Shown one piece after another: positions 16,219-25,582 of a stretch of DNA of 64,000 nt. A program made the position numbers and the translations under genes. This DNA comes from JBBAGC01 sp964491265 (GTDB lineage: Bacteria; Spirochaetota; UBA4802; UBA5550): the NCBI GenBank assembly GCA_964491265.1, contig CAZBFP010000013.1, forward strand, positions 1 through 64,000, given 5' to 3'. The stretch's first letter is position 1. Every line of letters starts with the position of its first letter. The notes under the pieces are model-generated. The model was not told where the DNA came from. It saw only the letters and a list, made by a program, of their open reading frames with translations, and did not search any database.

Positions 16219-16468
16219 GGGTAATTCTCTTTATATGCTTTTCCACTGATTCTTTATGAAACTTTCCATTCTCTATTTCTTTTCTTGATTCATGCAGGGC
16301 AGCTTCAAGTTCGCACTCTCTCAGATAATTATATTTTTCAACAGGAAGAACAACATATTTGTTTTTTCCTCTTACTGTTATTATTACTTCATCCCCTGAG
16401 GAAGTTTCTTCATTCAGTATGGAGATACCTTTTGTTTTCAGATCATTTGCTGTTATTGTCTGTGCCAT
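16211..16468 (-). CDS. Phd/YefM antitoxin
   Basis: An 85-residue protein with the Phd/YefM N-terminal fold: MAQTITANDLKTKGISILNE, VIITVRGKNKYVVLPVEKYN. The acidic and basic C-terminal helix would bind the toxin. It is expected to repress its own promoter together with the toxin. A 34-base perfect palindrome starts 11 bases upstream of the ATG. An AGGG site precedes the start. Confidence 0.9.
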   Translation of the reverse strand: MAQTITANDLKTKGISILNEETSSGDEVIITVRGKNKYVVLPVEKYNYLRECELEAALHESRKEIENGKFHKESVEKHIKRITRG

Positions 16469-16478
16469 TTTTATAGCC

Positions 16479-16512
16479 CTCTCATTAGTACTATATATAG
16501 TACTAATGAGAG
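16479..16512. promoter_or_regulatory. 34-bp palindromic operator of the Phd/RelE pair
   Basis: A perfect inverted repeat of 17 bases per arm, with inner part TAGTACTATATATAGTACTA and outer ends CTCTCATT and AATGAGAG. It covers the likely promoter just before the antitoxin gene. This fits the known autoregulation of Phd/YefM modules. Confidence 0.85.
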
Positions 16513-16565
16513 AGTGGTTCTGTCAAGCTTTTGCACACTATTAATAGAAAATTATTCAGTATTTT

Positions 16566-16584
16566 CCTTATGCGAAGCATAAGG
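16566..16584. terminator. Hairpin at the end of the gate-domain gene
   Basis: CCTTATGC and GCATAAGG form a perfect 8-base stem around a 3-base loop, 32 bases beyond the stop of the minus-strand gene at 16616. There is no clear T-run, so intrinsic termination is only possible. Confidence 0.4.
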
Positions 16585-16615
16585 CCTCACCGGGATGGCT
16601 GCTGCAATGATGAAT

Positions 16616-17566
16616 TTATTTCCTCAATGCGCCCCTTACAAGCTTCATTGCCCATACCTGGACTATTGCAAGGAAAACCCTGGGAAATATTATCCATGCT
16701 GCAGGTACCCCTATTGCTACAAAGAGGAGGGTGTCCTCAAGGAGTGAGTGGGATATTCCGATGTGATGATTGAGTATATCCGCGTCCCCTCTGGTGAGCT
16801 TCCCGCTCTCCGACTGCTCAATCATTATTGCTGATCCGTATGCAAGGCCCAGTGTGTTTGCCACAATCCAGAGAAATGATACTGATTCAGGGAGTCCCAT
16901 TATTTTCATTAGGGGCCTGAACAGAGCAGTGAGCTTTCCTATTATGCCGAACTCCTCAAGCACTCTCTGGAGAATGAGGAGAAGTGTTATTAGTATGAGT
17001 ATCTGTATAATAAGAAAGAAGGAATTGTAGAGCCAGGCTTCCATTGCTGCTGATAATGTTTCTGCAGGCTTTACTGCTGATGCGGAACCCTTTGCGCTCT
17101 CCACTGATAAGGGGAGAAGGTAGTTTAATATTACTGCTCCGGCAAAGCTGTGAAAGAGCCTTACTGCAGTAATTTTTACTGCTGAAGATCCGGTCTTTTT
17201 CTGCACCGCGGTTTCCACAAAAAAGTTGTGTGAAATGAGACACATGAGCGCCAGGATTGTAAGCTCCCGCATGGTAAAGTCCAGTGTGCTTATTACTGCA
17301 ATTGCTGAATATATATTAAGAAAAATACTGGTTAAAAATACAAGCGCCGACTCTCCGGGGAGGCCTATCAGTTTGAAGGCTGGTGCTGCAGCTGCTGCTG
17401 CGGTTTCAAGGAGGCCGGTAAATTTCAGAAGTGTTACACCCAGTGATACGGGGATCATTATTTTAAGGAGAAATTTTGCTGTTTTTAATGCAGGGGCTAT
17501 TGATGAATAGACGCATTTTACCATGCGTGCGGAAAACTTTCCCTTTATTTCTTCAGGTTTGTTCAT
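16616..17566 (-). CDS. Nucleoside-recognition (gate) domain membrane protein
   Basis: A 316-residue integral membrane protein with about eight hydrophobic segments in two halves, each holding a gate-type repeat: IPVSLGVTLLKFTGLLE with LPGESALVFLTSIFLNIYSA, and FRPLMKIMGLPESVSFLWIV with NTLGLAYGSAIMIEQSESG. The polar turn HHIGISHSLLEDTLLF follows. The domain is shared with SpmA/SpmB, nucleoside transporters and the FeoB gate. The substrate cannot be told from sequence. It is a single gene, convergent with the toxin-antitoxin island, and may mark the edge of the conserved chromosome. Confidence 0.75.
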   Translation of the reverse strand: MNKPEEIKGKFSARMVKCVYSSIAPALKTAKFLLKIMIPVSLGVTLLKFTGLLETAAAAAAPAFKLIGLPGESALVFLTSIFLNIYSAIAVISTLDFTMRELTILALMCLISHNFFVETAVQKKTGSSAVKITAVRLFHSFAGAVILNYLLPLSVESAKGSASAVKPAETLSAAMEAWLYNSFFLIIQILILITLLLILQRVLEEFGIIGKLTALFRPLMKIMGLPESVSFLWIVANTLGLAYGSAIMIEQSESGKLTRGDADILNHHIGISHSLLEDTLLFVAIGVPAAWIIFPRVFLAIVQVWAMKLVRGALRK

Positions 17567-17617
17567 GTCTGTGCAATAAAATAGAGGGGTGTTTTTGTCA
17601 AGGCTGATATGGATCGA

Positions 17618-18280
17618 TTACTCTTCATTTTCTTTAATATTTGATGCCAGTATTGATGAGTAGCGGCGGATTATTTTTTTTATGTTTTTGTCCCAGGTTT
17701 CCCTTATAAGAACTTCATGGTATAGATTTAATTCCCCGGCACTGTTCTTTGCAGCTCTTATGGAGAGGCTTTTCCAGAAGGGGTCAAAATTCATTGCGGA
17801 TATTACTTCTCTGTTATCATCAAGCAGGCGCAGCCGGTGTTCTGTATCCTCTTTTGTATAGCGGATATAATCTTCATTTACATTCTCTGTGAAGAATTTA
17901 AGTGCCCTGTTTGGCCGGGTGGAAAATTCTCTTGAGTCCCCTTCAATTAAGAATGTTTCTATTATATGATCAAATTCCCCCTGACTAAGCGGCGGGATAT
18001 TGAGAATTACTGAATCGACACTGGAGAATCCTGTACCAGGTACCTTATTATCTTTCCTGTTGTTTCTGTCAGTATAGAGGAGGAGTATATTGTAGTCTTT
18101 TGATATTAGAATCTGGGTAACGTTGCGGTATGAGCGGATAAAGACATAGTTCCCGTATGGGAGCTTATTCTCCTGGACCCTGTAGCGGAAAAGTGGTGTG
18201 TCTGAGTCCCCGGTTAATGCTGCGGTATTAATCAGCATAAGCAGCAGCAGGGTCGAAATAATAACAGTTTTTTTATTCAA
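17618..18280 (-). CDS. Secreted protein of unknown function
   Basis: A 220-residue protein with a clear signal peptide (MNKKTVIISTLLLLMLINTA) and a mature part without cysteines or known motifs. The mature chain alternates short strands and polar turns and has basic residues near the end (KNIKKIIRRYSSILASNIKE). It lies 51 bases upstream of the gate-domain gene on the same strand, so the two may be co-transcribed. I do not recognise a family. A periplasmic location is likely. Confidence 0.6.
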   Translation of the reverse strand: MNKKTVIISTLLLLMLINTAALTGDSDTPLFRYRVQENKLPYGNYVFIRSYRNVTQILISKDYNILLLYTDRNNRKDNKVPGTGFSSVDSVILNIPPLSQGEFDHIIETFLIEGDSREFSTRPNRALKFFTENVNEDYIRYTKEDTEHRLRLLDDNREVISAMNFDPFWKSLSIRAAKNSAGELNLYHEVLIRETWDKNIKKIIRRYSSILASNIKENEE

Positions 18281-18638
18281 TTAATTTCCTTCAGGTATTA
18301 TAGTTCCAGTGTTTACTATTTAGTTAACTTATTTCTATAATTTTTTCAATATTGTTTAGTACATCTTTATTTTTAATAGGCAATGTTTAAATTATACCAC
18401 AATTATTGTTCTGATTTCGTCATATTGTTCCACAAGTCTGTTGCAAGTTCAACAACATTAACAGGTTTTTTGATACTCTGATTTATCAACTTACTTTTCT
18501 TTTCCTTCTACGTGCCCCCTCGGGGGACAGGGGGATGATACCGGTAGATGCAGGGATAATTACTATATATCTTTAATCAATTTTATTTATTATCGGCACT
18601 CTGCTTATAATAAAAATAGTTGATCTTATTTTTATTTA
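18281..18638. other. Gene-free stretch with dispersed repeat
   Basis: About 360 bases between divergent genes, AT-rich at both ends. It contains one copy of a dispersed repeat (18410-18539) whose relative is at 27613. No gene was seen. Confidence 0.6.
18410..18539 (+). repeat. Dispersed repeat type 2, copy 1
   Basis: About 130 bases that align along their length with 27613-27742, from TCTGATTTCGTCATATTGTT to GACAGGGGGATGAT. It ends with ACGTGCCCCCTCGGGGGACA but lacks the matching left C-rich arm found in copy 2. Confidence 0.7.
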
Positions 18639-18713
18639 ATGATAGTATTACACCTTATGATAAAAATAAGAAAATTAAAGATGAAAGAAATAAAAATTAA
18701 ATGGGCATTTATT

Positions 18714-19910
18714 ATGGCAGAGATAGAGAAACGGAAGAGACCGCTCTTCCTCCTGGCAATATTTGTTTTCCTTGCCTGCGGGCCGCAGATGATTTATCAG
18801 CCCCCTGAGCACTTGTTAAAGAGTGATGCTCCTATATTTGAAAACAGTGAGAATGCACTCTCCTATGGCTTTAAAAACAGTGCTTACATGAGGCGGGTGT
18901 GGCCTAAAAAGGAGCCTGCACTTATTACAGCAATGGGTGATGTGGTTCTTAATTATGCTGTTAAGGCTGATATTATTAATAACAGGATAAAAAGATTCGG
19001 AAGGGAGGATGCAATGAAATTCCCCTTTTCCCGGGTAAAGCATGAGATTAAGGGTATTGCCTTCTGCAATCTGGAGGCTCCTATTACTTCACACCCCCTG
19101 AAGGTTTTCAGTGATAAGGATGAGATTTTTTATTTTAAATCCCCCCCCGGTAGTGAGGATATGCTTAAATATTCTAATATAAATATAGCTTCACTTGCCA
19201 ACAACCATATTCTTGACGCTGGTGTGGAGGGGATGTATGATACTGCTGAGAGAATAAGTGAGGCTGGTGTTACTCCTGTTGGTATGGGGGATAATATTGC
19301 AAAGGCTCTTGAGCCGGTCTATGTGTGGCACAGGGGGACGAGAATTGCTTTTTTTGCTTTCAGCAGGGTGGTTCCCAGAAGCGTATGGGCAGGTGCTGAT
19401 TCTCCCGGTGCAGCAGGGGGGTCTGATGAGATCCTCACCGCTGCTGTAAGACGTGTCCGGGACAAGGTTGATGCTGTTGTTGTGAGTGTTCACTGGGGGC
19501 AGGAAGTGGCATATGATTATCCGGTTGTTCAGCCTGAGTATGAACAGGTTACCCTTGCAAGGAAGCTTATCGATTCAGGGGCCTCTCTTATTCTTGGGCA
19601 TCATACCCATGCTGTGGGCCCTGTTGAGAGATATAAGGAGGGGCTTATTTTTTACAGCCTGGGGGATTTCGTCTTTGCCGGGAGACATAGTGCTTCGCAT
19701 AAAACCGGGATGATGGTACAGGTTGAACTTTCAGAAAAAGGTATTGAGTCCTACTCTATAATTCCGGTTAACATCAATCCTCTTGATATTAACTACCGCG
19801 TTGAAATACTCAGTGCTGAAACAGGACTTCATGTAATCAACAGGGTACTCCCTGTGAGGGATGATAAATATCACGATTTCTATTCAGCATCTGATGTGGC
19901 TAAGAACTGA
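18714..19910 (+). CDS. CapA-family lipoprotein (metallophosphatase-like)
   Basis: A 398-residue lipoprotein with PLFLLAIFVFLACGP as signal and lipobox. The mature protein shows CapA/PgsA motifs: AMGDVVLN, CNLEAPIT, SLANNHILDAG, VSVHWGQEV, GHHTHAVGPVERY and YSLGDFVF. These D, N and H residues form a calcineurin-like metal centre. CapA proteins are linked to poly-gamma-glutamate capsule, but many homologues act on other envelope polymers, and no capB or capC is nearby. I chose ATG 18714 because it gives a normal signal peptide; upstream in-frame ATGs (18639, 18657, 18681) add an unlikely charged leader. Confidence 0.82.
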   Translation: MAEIEKRKRPLFLLAIFVFLACGPQMIYQPPEHLLKSDAPIFENSENALSYGFKNSAYMRRVWPKKEPALITAMGDVVLNYAVKADIINNRIKRFGREDAMKFPFSRVKHEIKGIAFCNLEAPITSHPLKVFSDKDEIFYFKSPPGSEDMLKYSNINIASLANNHILDAGVEGMYDTAERISEAGVTPVGMGDNIAKALEPVYVWHRGTRIAFFAFSRVVPRSVWAGADSPGAAGGSDEILTAAVRRVRDKVDAVVVSVHWGQEVAYDYPVVQPEYEQVTLARKLIDSGASLILGHHTHAVGPVERYKEGLIFYSLGDFVFAGRHSASHKTGMMVQVELSEKGIESYSIIPVNINPLDINYRVEILSAETGLHVINRVLPVRDDKYHDFYSASDVAKN

Positions 19911-19955
19911 ACTGATCTGCATCAAATCCTATCAATAAAACGGCAGTAGATAATT

Positions 19956-20879
19956 ATGATAAATCGAATTTTATTTATTTTTGCAATTATACTTTTTTCA
20001 GTAAACACTTTTTCTCAGGAAAATTTCAAAACCGGCAATGTGCGTAACCATTACGGTATTGACATGGTCTATATCGAGCCCGGCACCTTTACTATGGGGA
20101 GTAAAAGCGGCGGGGATGCTTCTCCTGCAAGGGAAGTGAAAATTACCAGGGGATTCTGGATTGGAAGGTATGAGATTAACCAGAAGCAGTACCTGGACAT
20201 TACCGGGTCTAATCCTGCTGAAAAGAGCAGGTACGGGGAGGGGGATAATCTCCCTGTTTACAGATTAAGCTGGTATGATGCTGTTGAGTTCTGTAATCTT
20301 TTAAGCGAAAAGCACGGGCTTAAACCTTATTATAAAATTGATAAAACTTCAGCTGATCCACATAATAAGTTTGATTTTGATGAGTATAAATGGCGGGTCA
20401 CAATTGTAAAGGGGGCTGATGGTTTCAGGCTCCCCACTGAGGCTCAGTGGGAGTATGCAGCTCGCGGAGGGACAAAAACCGATTTCCACTGGGGCCGCAG
20501 TTCTGCCTGGAAGACTTCAGGTGTTTACGCCTGGCATCTTTTCAATGCTGGCAGGACAAGGTACAGGGGGGGCCGGTTCTGGTGGGTAAAATATCACAAG
20601 TACAGAAATGTGGGGACTAAAAGGGCTAATCCCTGGGGGCTCTTTGATGTGAGCGGCAATGTTTCTGAATGGTGCTGGGACAGGTACGATAAGGATTATT
20701 ACAGGAGCGGTGATAATACTGATCCTGCAGGCCCGGATGGTGACTATATGTTCAGGGTAAAGCGGGGAGGTTCCATTCTTGACGCGCCTGCGGATATGGC
20801 ATCATGGAAAAGGTGGCCTATCTCTCCTGTGGAAAGATCGGATTCTGCAGGTATCCGTGTTGTTCTACCTGAGCAGTGA
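19956..20879 (+). CDS. SUMF1-family secreted protein
   Basis: A 307-residue protein with a signal peptide (MINRILFIFAIILFSVNTFS). Family blocks run in order: MVYIEPGTFTMGSKSGGD, IGRYEINQKQYLDI, YRLSWYDAVEFCNLL, GFRLPTEAQWEYAARGG, NPWGLFDVSGNVSEWCWDR and RVKRGGSILD. The C-terminal Cys pair of the true formylglycine-generating enzyme is absent; here the end reads SDSAGIRVVLPE. It is therefore likely a binding or non-FGE member. Its last 15 bases overlap the convergent SGNH gene. A second member is at 23295. Confidence 0.88.
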   Translation: MINRILFIFAIILFSVNTFSQENFKTGNVRNHYGIDMVYIEPGTFTMGSKSGGDASPAREVKITRGFWIGRYEINQKQYLDITGSNPAEKSRYGEGDNLPVYRLSWYDAVEFCNLLSEKHGLKPYYKIDKTSADPHNKFDFDEYKWRVTIVKGADGFRLPTEAQWEYAARGGTKTDFHWGRSSAWKTSGVYAWHLFNAGRTRYRGGRFWWVKYHKYRNVGTKRANPWGLFDVSGNVSEWCWDRYDKDYYRSGDNTDPAGPDGDYMFRVKRGGSILDAPADMASWKRWPISPVERSDSAGIRVVLPEQ

Positions 20880-21902
20880 GTTGAATTTTTTATTCTGCAG
20901 CAGTTCTTCGGCGAGTATTCTGTAGCCCTCCTCTCCGGTGTGGCTGGCGTCTGCAAAGTACTCCTGTTTTGGGGTTATCCCTGTAATACAGCTGATCCCT
21001 TCCGCTTCAAGTTCTCTAATCAATATTTCTCTTATGGCAATATAGCGCTCTCTGCTTTCAGGGGTGAGTGAGTGAAGATTGTAGGGTGTTATGTATGCTC
21101 TGACCCTGTTGTTTCTTTCTCTTAAAAGATTGATGGTTTTTTTCATGTACTGCCACTGAATTGAGTTTTCAGGTTCGACCCATGTAACATTCTGCAGTGC
21201 TACTCCGGCCTGCCGCATGGGGGGTGGAACAGTATAGCTCATATCCCTCCCTTTGAAAAAGTGTCTGATATTTTTGCGGGGATTATCAATTGTCCATCTG
21301 TAGAAACTGGAGTCAGCAAATGATGACATTTTTATATGGTTTACCCATGAGATAATTTTAAAATTTGTATTTATAAAAGATGATATCCTTTCTTCAAGTC
21401 CTGCTCCATATGCCGGGATGTCACGGCTGAACTGGGGGAGGAGTTTTTTATGATTTATTTCATTGTTTATTTCTCCCGATAGATCATGCCTGGGGGAGCT
21501 CATCCAGAGGAGGTTTACCCCCGCTATGATGTCACGGTTTTCAATATGGGCGGAATATTTTTTTACCAGGCCATACAAGGCTGCGGGGTGGATACCGTCA
21601 ATTCCCATATTGGCGAACCTGTCATTTCCATGGAGCCTGTTAAGCTGCGCAGTGAGAGTATTTCCCGTGTCAGCGTAGTGTCCCCATATTACAGAGTCGC
21701 CGAGAAAAAGTATTTTTTCTGTTTTGGATAATGATGAGCTGTAATGACTGAATAAATAGTAGTTTTCACCCATGGGGTAGGGGATGCGGTAATTACCGGT
21801 AAATTCATTATCATCAATCAGTGTAAAAGTGCGGGGTGCAGCTGTAATAAAAAGGAGAAAGGCTGATGCCGCGATTATTATGTATAAATTTTTTTTATTC
21901 AT
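20865..21902 (-). CDS. SGNH-type esterase/acyltransferase, membrane-anchored
   Basis: A 345-residue protein with one N-terminal membrane segment (YIIIAASAFLLFITAA). The catalytic serine block is ILFLGDSVIWGHYAD near residue 68, and the C-terminal Asp-His pair is in DASHTGEEGYRILAEELL. It follows an MBOAT gene on the same strand, 14 bases apart. In alginate and cell-wall O-acetylation, MBOAT exports the acyl group and an SGNH partner (AlgX, DltD, PatB type) moves it to the glycan. That is the likely role here. The glycan is unknown. Confidence 0.75.
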   Translation of the reverse strand: MNKKNLYIIIAASAFLLFITAAPRTFTLIDDNEFTGNYRIPYPMGENYYLFSHYSSSLSKTEKILFLGDSVIWGHYADTGNTLTAQLNRLHGNDRFANMGIDGIHPAALYGLVKKYSAHIENRDIIAGVNLLWMSSPRHDLSGEINNEINHKKLLPQFSRDIPAYGAGLEERISSFINTNFKIISWVNHIKMSSFADSSFYRWTIDNPRKNIRHFFKGRDMSYTVPPPMRQAGVALQNVTWVEPENSIQWQYMKKTINLLRERNNRVRAYITPYNLHSLTPESRERYIAIREILIRELEAEGISCITGITPKQEYFADASHTGEEGYRILAEELLQNKKFNSLLR

Positions 21903-21916
21903 TCATCATCCGCCTG

Positions 21917-23290
21917 TTAAAACTGAAAATAGATAAATTCCTGAACCCCGTATGAGGCAAAAAAGAGGAGATATATGAGCATAAATATTGAGGCTGCAAT
22001 TTTAAAGAATGGGCTTCGGGTAAACCTTATAATATTATATTCCCTGAGCCATTCACTTAAGTAACAGAGTATTATTAAAATAAACATTACTGCCGGGAAA
22101 TCGGGCATGCTTAATGGTGTGGTAAATATTCTTTCAATCATTATGAAGGCATCATTTGCATTTTCGGCCCTGAAAAATATCCAGGTGAATATTAAAATAA
22201 TGAATACAGAAATTCTTTTTATAAAGAGAGGTATCCTGCCAATAATGGAAAGGGGTGAGAGTTTTTTCCCTGCAAGGTGAAGCATGCCGTGTATAAATCC
22301 CCAGAGTACAAAATTCCACGCTGCCCCGTGCCATAGCCCTGAAAGGAGCATTGTGATAATGATATTTGTTCCTGTGCGGAACTCTCCGGTTCTGTTTCCG
22401 CCAAGGGGCTTGTACACATAATCCCTGAACCATGATGAAAGGCTGATGTGCCACCTTCTCCAGAATTCCCCTATGCTTGCTGCCATGTAGGGGAGGCGGA
22501 AATTCTCCATAAGGTCTATCCCCATCGATTTTGCTATACCACGGGCCATGTCTGTGTATCCGCTGAAGTCAAAGTAAATCTGCCATGTAAATGCAAGGGC
22601 TCCAAGGAGAAGCTCTGCTGAGTCGTACTGTGCAGGGTTTGCAAATATGCGGTCGGAGTAAAGGGCGAAATAGTCTGCAAGGGCGATTTTTTTAAATACA
22701 CCCCGCATAAAAAGGTAGGCCCCTTCTGCCGCGTCTTTACCCCCTGCTGCGGGCCAGTTTCTCATCTGCGGCAGAAGGTGGCTCGCCCTTTCAATAGGGC
22801 CTGCCACCAGCTGGGGGAAGAAAGAAACATAAGCTGCATACTGGATTATACTGGTTTCGCGCTCCACCTCTCCCCTGTAATAATCGATGGTGTAGCTCAT
22901 GGACTGGAAAATATAGAATGAAATACCCACAGGGAGAAGAATGTCAGCTGCAGGGAGGGCATATGTTATCCCTGCTGATTCAAAAAATGTATTAATATTA
23001 GTGATAATGAAATTTGCGTATTTAAAAAAACCGAGCATTGTGAGATTCCCCGTTATACTGAGGGTGAGGAATGTTTTTCTCCTCCCTGTTTTATGCATCA
23101 TATATACTGAGCAGAAATCAAGGGTTATTACAAATGATATAAGGAGCAGATAAAGAGGGTTCCACCATCCGTAAAAGATAAAGGAACAGATCATTATATG
23201 AAGTCTTTTCCCCTCTGCCGATTTTATTAACCGGAAAAGGGGGAAGGCTGCAGCAAAGAAAAGAAGAAAGGTCCAGGTGTGGAAAAGCAT
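21917..23290 (-). CDS. MBOAT-family O-acyltransferase (AlgI-like)
   Basis: A 457-residue polytopic membrane protein. Family landmarks: FYGWWNPLYLLLISFVITLD, LPVGISFYIFQSMSYTIDYY, FPQLVAGPIERASHLLPQM, DFSGYTDMARGIAKSMGIDL, FWRRWHISLSSWFRDYVYKP and SGLWHGAAWNFVLWGFIHG. The last contains the catalytic His. These match AlgI/PatA-type proteins that pass acyl groups across the inner membrane for polymer acetylation. Together with the SGNH gene downstream it forms an acylation pair. Neighbouring SUMF1-like and CapA-like proteins suggest an envelope polymer target. Confidence 0.9.
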   Translation of the reverse strand: MLFHTWTFLLFFAAAFPLFRLIKSAEGKRLHIMICSFIFYGWWNPLYLLLISFVITLDFCSVYMMHKTGRRKTFLTLSITGNLTMLGFFKYANFIITNINTFFESAGITYALPAADILLPVGISFYIFQSMSYTIDYYRGEVERETSIIQYAAYVSFFPQLVAGPIERASHLLPQMRNWPAAGGKDAAEGAYLFMRGVFKKIALADYFALYSDRIFANPAQYDSAELLLGALAFTWQIYFDFSGYTDMARGIAKSMGIDLMENFRLPYMAASIGEFWRRWHISLSSWFRDYVYKPLGGNRTGEFRTGTNIIITMLLSGLWHGAAWNFVLWGFIHGMLHLAGKKLSPLSIIGRIPLFIKRISVFIILIFTWIFFRAENANDAFIMIERIFTTPLSMPDFPAVMFILIILCYLSEWLREYNIIRFTRSPFFKIAASIFMLIYLLFFASYGVQEFIYFQF

Positions 23291-23294
23291 TTAC

Positions 23295-24116
23295 TTAGTC
23301 GGCTCTTCTTACTGCGCGGAAGCCTATTGTGTCCCTTAATATACAGGCGTCATTTAATGAATCATCGTAGCCCCTTGTTTCCGAGCTTATGATGCTCTCA
23401 TCATCAGCCCATGATCCGCCCCGTACTACCCTGGCGGTACCTGATGCGGGCCCCCTGGGATTGTCTGCTGGCGCCTTGCTGTAATAATCTTTTGAATAGA
23501 AGTCGTTGCACCACTCAGCCACATTGCCGTACATGTCGTAGAGTCCCCAGGGATTAGGCTTTCTTGTGCCCACCGGTGCTGTGCGGTTCTGTGAATTGGA
23601 TTTAAATATGGCATAGTTTCTAAGGAGTCTTGAATCGGTGCCGAAAAAGTGTTTCCCTGTTGTTCCAGCCCTGGCAGCGTATTCCCATTCAGCTTCGGTC
23701 GGGAGTCTGTATCCGTTTGCGGAGAAATCGCACTCCCATGTTTCTTCATTGTATGCCGGTGTGAGCCCCTCTTCAATTGATCTTTCATTGCAGTAGATGG
23801 CAGCATTAACCCAGGCAACCATCTCAGCAGGGTTTGATCCCCCTTTGAAATGTGAGGCATCAGGGAGCTCAAGTTTTTTATACATATCCTGGGTAACCTC
23901 ATACATATCCATATAAAATGCCGATACAGTTACTTTCCGGGCCGGTGAATTATCTTCACCATCCCCCCCCATGATAAATTCACCTGCAGGGATTAAAACC
24001 ATTTCTATGCCCGATTCTGTTTTTATAACCTTATTGGCATTATCTCCCTTTTTTGTGCATGATACTGCTGTGATAAATATTAAGGCTGCTATAGTCAGTA
24101 GCTGTAGATTTTTCAT
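23295..24116 (-). CDS. SUMF1-family lipoprotein
   Basis: A 273-residue lipoprotein with lipobox ITAVSC. Motifs: MVLIPAGEFIMGGDGEDNS, YMDMYEVTQDMYKKL, GYRLPTEAEWEYAARAG, NPWGLYDMYGNVAEWCNDFY, VVRGGSWADDE and IGFRAVRRAD. The catalytic Cys pair of FGE is missing, so it should not make formylglycine. It sits four bases upstream of the MBOAT gene and directly downstream of the PD40 gene, making a four-gene minus-strand operon. It is likely anchored in the envelope and may bind glycan or protein. Confidence 0.88.
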   Translation of the reverse strand: MKNLQLLTIAALIFITAVSCTKKGDNANKVIKTESGIEMVLIPAGEFIMGGDGEDNSPARKVTVSAFYMDMYEVTQDMYKKLELPDASHFKGGSNPAEMVAWVNAAIYCNERSIEEGLTPAYNEETWECDFSANGYRLPTEAEWEYAARAGTTGKHFFGTDSRLLRNYAIFKSNSQNRTAPVGTRKPNPWGLYDMYGNVAEWCNDFYSKDYYSKAPADNPRGPASGTARVVRGGSWADDESIISSETRGYDDSLNDACILRDTIGFRAVRRAD

Positions 24117-25109
24117 TTAATTTCTCCCCGCAGGAACCCAGTCCGGTTCCTTGTTATGTTTGCCGTCATTTGTTATCTTTACCCATTTACCGGTGGCTGC
24201 TTCAGCCACGCAGATATCCCACCCCGGGGCCATCCCCCCTACTGCCTGATCCCCATCAGGGCCATAGGTGAAGACTATATATCTGCCGTCCGGTGACCAG
24301 TCTGCATGATATACTTCATAACCCTTTTCTACTTTAATAAAGGATTTTATACTTTTAGCGGAAACAGGGGGCTTCCGCTTTAAATTAATATCTGCTATCT
24401 GAAATTCGGTGTCGCTCCTCCCCCAGATTATTCTGCTCCCGTCAGGAGTGAATTCAGGCCTGCACCCGATAATCCCCAGGACAAAGAAGTTTCTGCTCTG
24501 CAGATCAACAGCAATATTTGTGTGGCGGAATCCCATCCCCCCAAGCACAGTTGCGGTTAAATATCTCCCTCCGGGCGCGTATGACAGGTTGTAGAGATGT
24601 TCGATCTTATTATTGGGGTGAGCTTTTATTTCTGCTGTTACAGTATCATAAAAGTAGAGACCCTTTGTTGCCCAGCTCTCCATTGAGAATCGTCTTGTGG
24701 ATTCAGATTTTACAAAGGCGATATATCTTCCATCAGGGCTCCATGCAGGCTGCCTTGAATTCTTTGACACAGGCTTTTCCCCTGATCCGTCTATGTTCAT
24801 TATGTAAAGGTCGCGTTTCCTGTTTCGCCCTTCACCAGTGTCTGCTGCAAATGCAATTTTTTTCCCGTCCGGTGAAACCTTGGGATACATTTCATGGATG
24901 CCCGGGGTATTTGTAATATTCTTTCTGCCGCTGCCGTCTGCATTGATTATGTGAAGATCCCAGTTCCCCCTATCATAGCTTTCGAAAACTATTTTATACG
25001 GGATTGATGAGAGGTTAAGGGCTGATCTTTCCAGGGGCTTTGAAAAGTTCCCTCCATGAGCTGATATAACAGCAATGACAATAATAAAGAGTATAGCGGT
25101 TTTTTTCAT
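24117..25109 (-). CDS. TolB-like PD40 beta-propeller, secreted
   Basis: A 330-residue protein with a signal peptide (MKKTAILFIIVIAVISAHG). At least four PD40 repeats are visible: VSPDGKKIAFAAD, WSPDGRYIAFVK, TPDGSRIIWGR and WSPDGRYIVFTYG, with the DLYIMNIDGSG type of blade. This is a six-bladed propeller like TolB. It is not part of a tol-pal operon, so it is more likely an interaction module of the envelope locus. The stop abuts the next start. The N-terminal half ends each blade in Asp or Gly turns. Confidence 0.8.
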   Translation of the reverse strand: MKKTAILFIIVIAVISAHGGNFSKPLERSALNLSSIPYKIVFESYDRGNWDLHIINADGSGRKNITNTPGIHEMYPKVSPDGKKIAFAADTGEGRNRKRDLYIMNIDGSGEKPVSKNSRQPAWSPDGRYIAFVKSESTRRFSMESWATKGLYFYDTVTAEIKAHPNNKIEHLYNLSYAPGGRYLTATVLGGMGFRHTNIAVDLQSRNFFVLGIIGCRPEFTPDGSRIIWGRSDTEFQIADINLKRKPPVSAKSIKSFIKVEKGYEVYHADWSPDGRYIVFTYGPDGDQAVGGMAPGWDICVAEAATGKWVKITNDGKHNKEPDWVPAGRN

Positions 25110-25582
25110 CTCCCCTCGTTACTGTTTTTTAAGAAATTTTTATACTAAATTTATACAAACAGGCACAGGATCAGCATATATGTAGATATCTGCGTGCTTT
25201 TAACTTTAGATTCAATAGAGATTTTGAATATCATTTTTTCAACCTTTTTTTATTGAGTGATTAAATCTGCTCTTAAAATTCCGGTGTTATGAATTGGTAG
25301 TAGTGGAATTTTAGGGGGAACGTCTGTCATTCCGGCCGAAGTGATAAGGTAGGCAAGCATTATAGAAACATCCTGTTTCGTGCTTGCAGGCAGCCATCAT
25401 GGCTGCTCTGCCGGAATCTCCTGAAAAAAGCAGGAGTTATGAGGTTCCCGCCTGCGCGGGAATGACAGCACTTGCAAAATTCTATCGCTATCTTATTAAT
25501 TATAAGATAAAATTTATCGAAAAACATTTGAAATATTTATGTCATGGTACTTTCTGGTAAAAAATCGCGGAGTACAGGAATA
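25110..25582. other. Gene-free stretch with MITE-like repeat copy 1
   Basis: About 470 bases between divergent genes. It contains the first full copy of dispersed repeat type 1 (25325-25467) with longer imperfect flanking arms. The rest is AT-rich with no gene seen. Confidence 0.6.
25325..25467. repeat. Dispersed inverted-repeat element type 1, copy 1 (long form)
   Basis: The ends are TGTCATTCCGGCCGAAG and CCTGCGCGGGAATGACA. The interior holds two hairpins, AGGCAAGCATTATAGAAAC with its partner GTTTCGTGCTTGC, and GCAGCCATCATGGCTGC. The flanks also form an imperfect inverted repeat (GGAATTTT and AAAATTC). Copy 3 has the same layout; copy 2 lacks the inner hairpins. Confidence 0.8.

Noticed and set aside
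23426..23902. Minus-strand 158-codon frame within the SUMF1-like lipoprotein gene
   Set aside because: The SUMF1 frame has all family motifs; the alternative frame has none.
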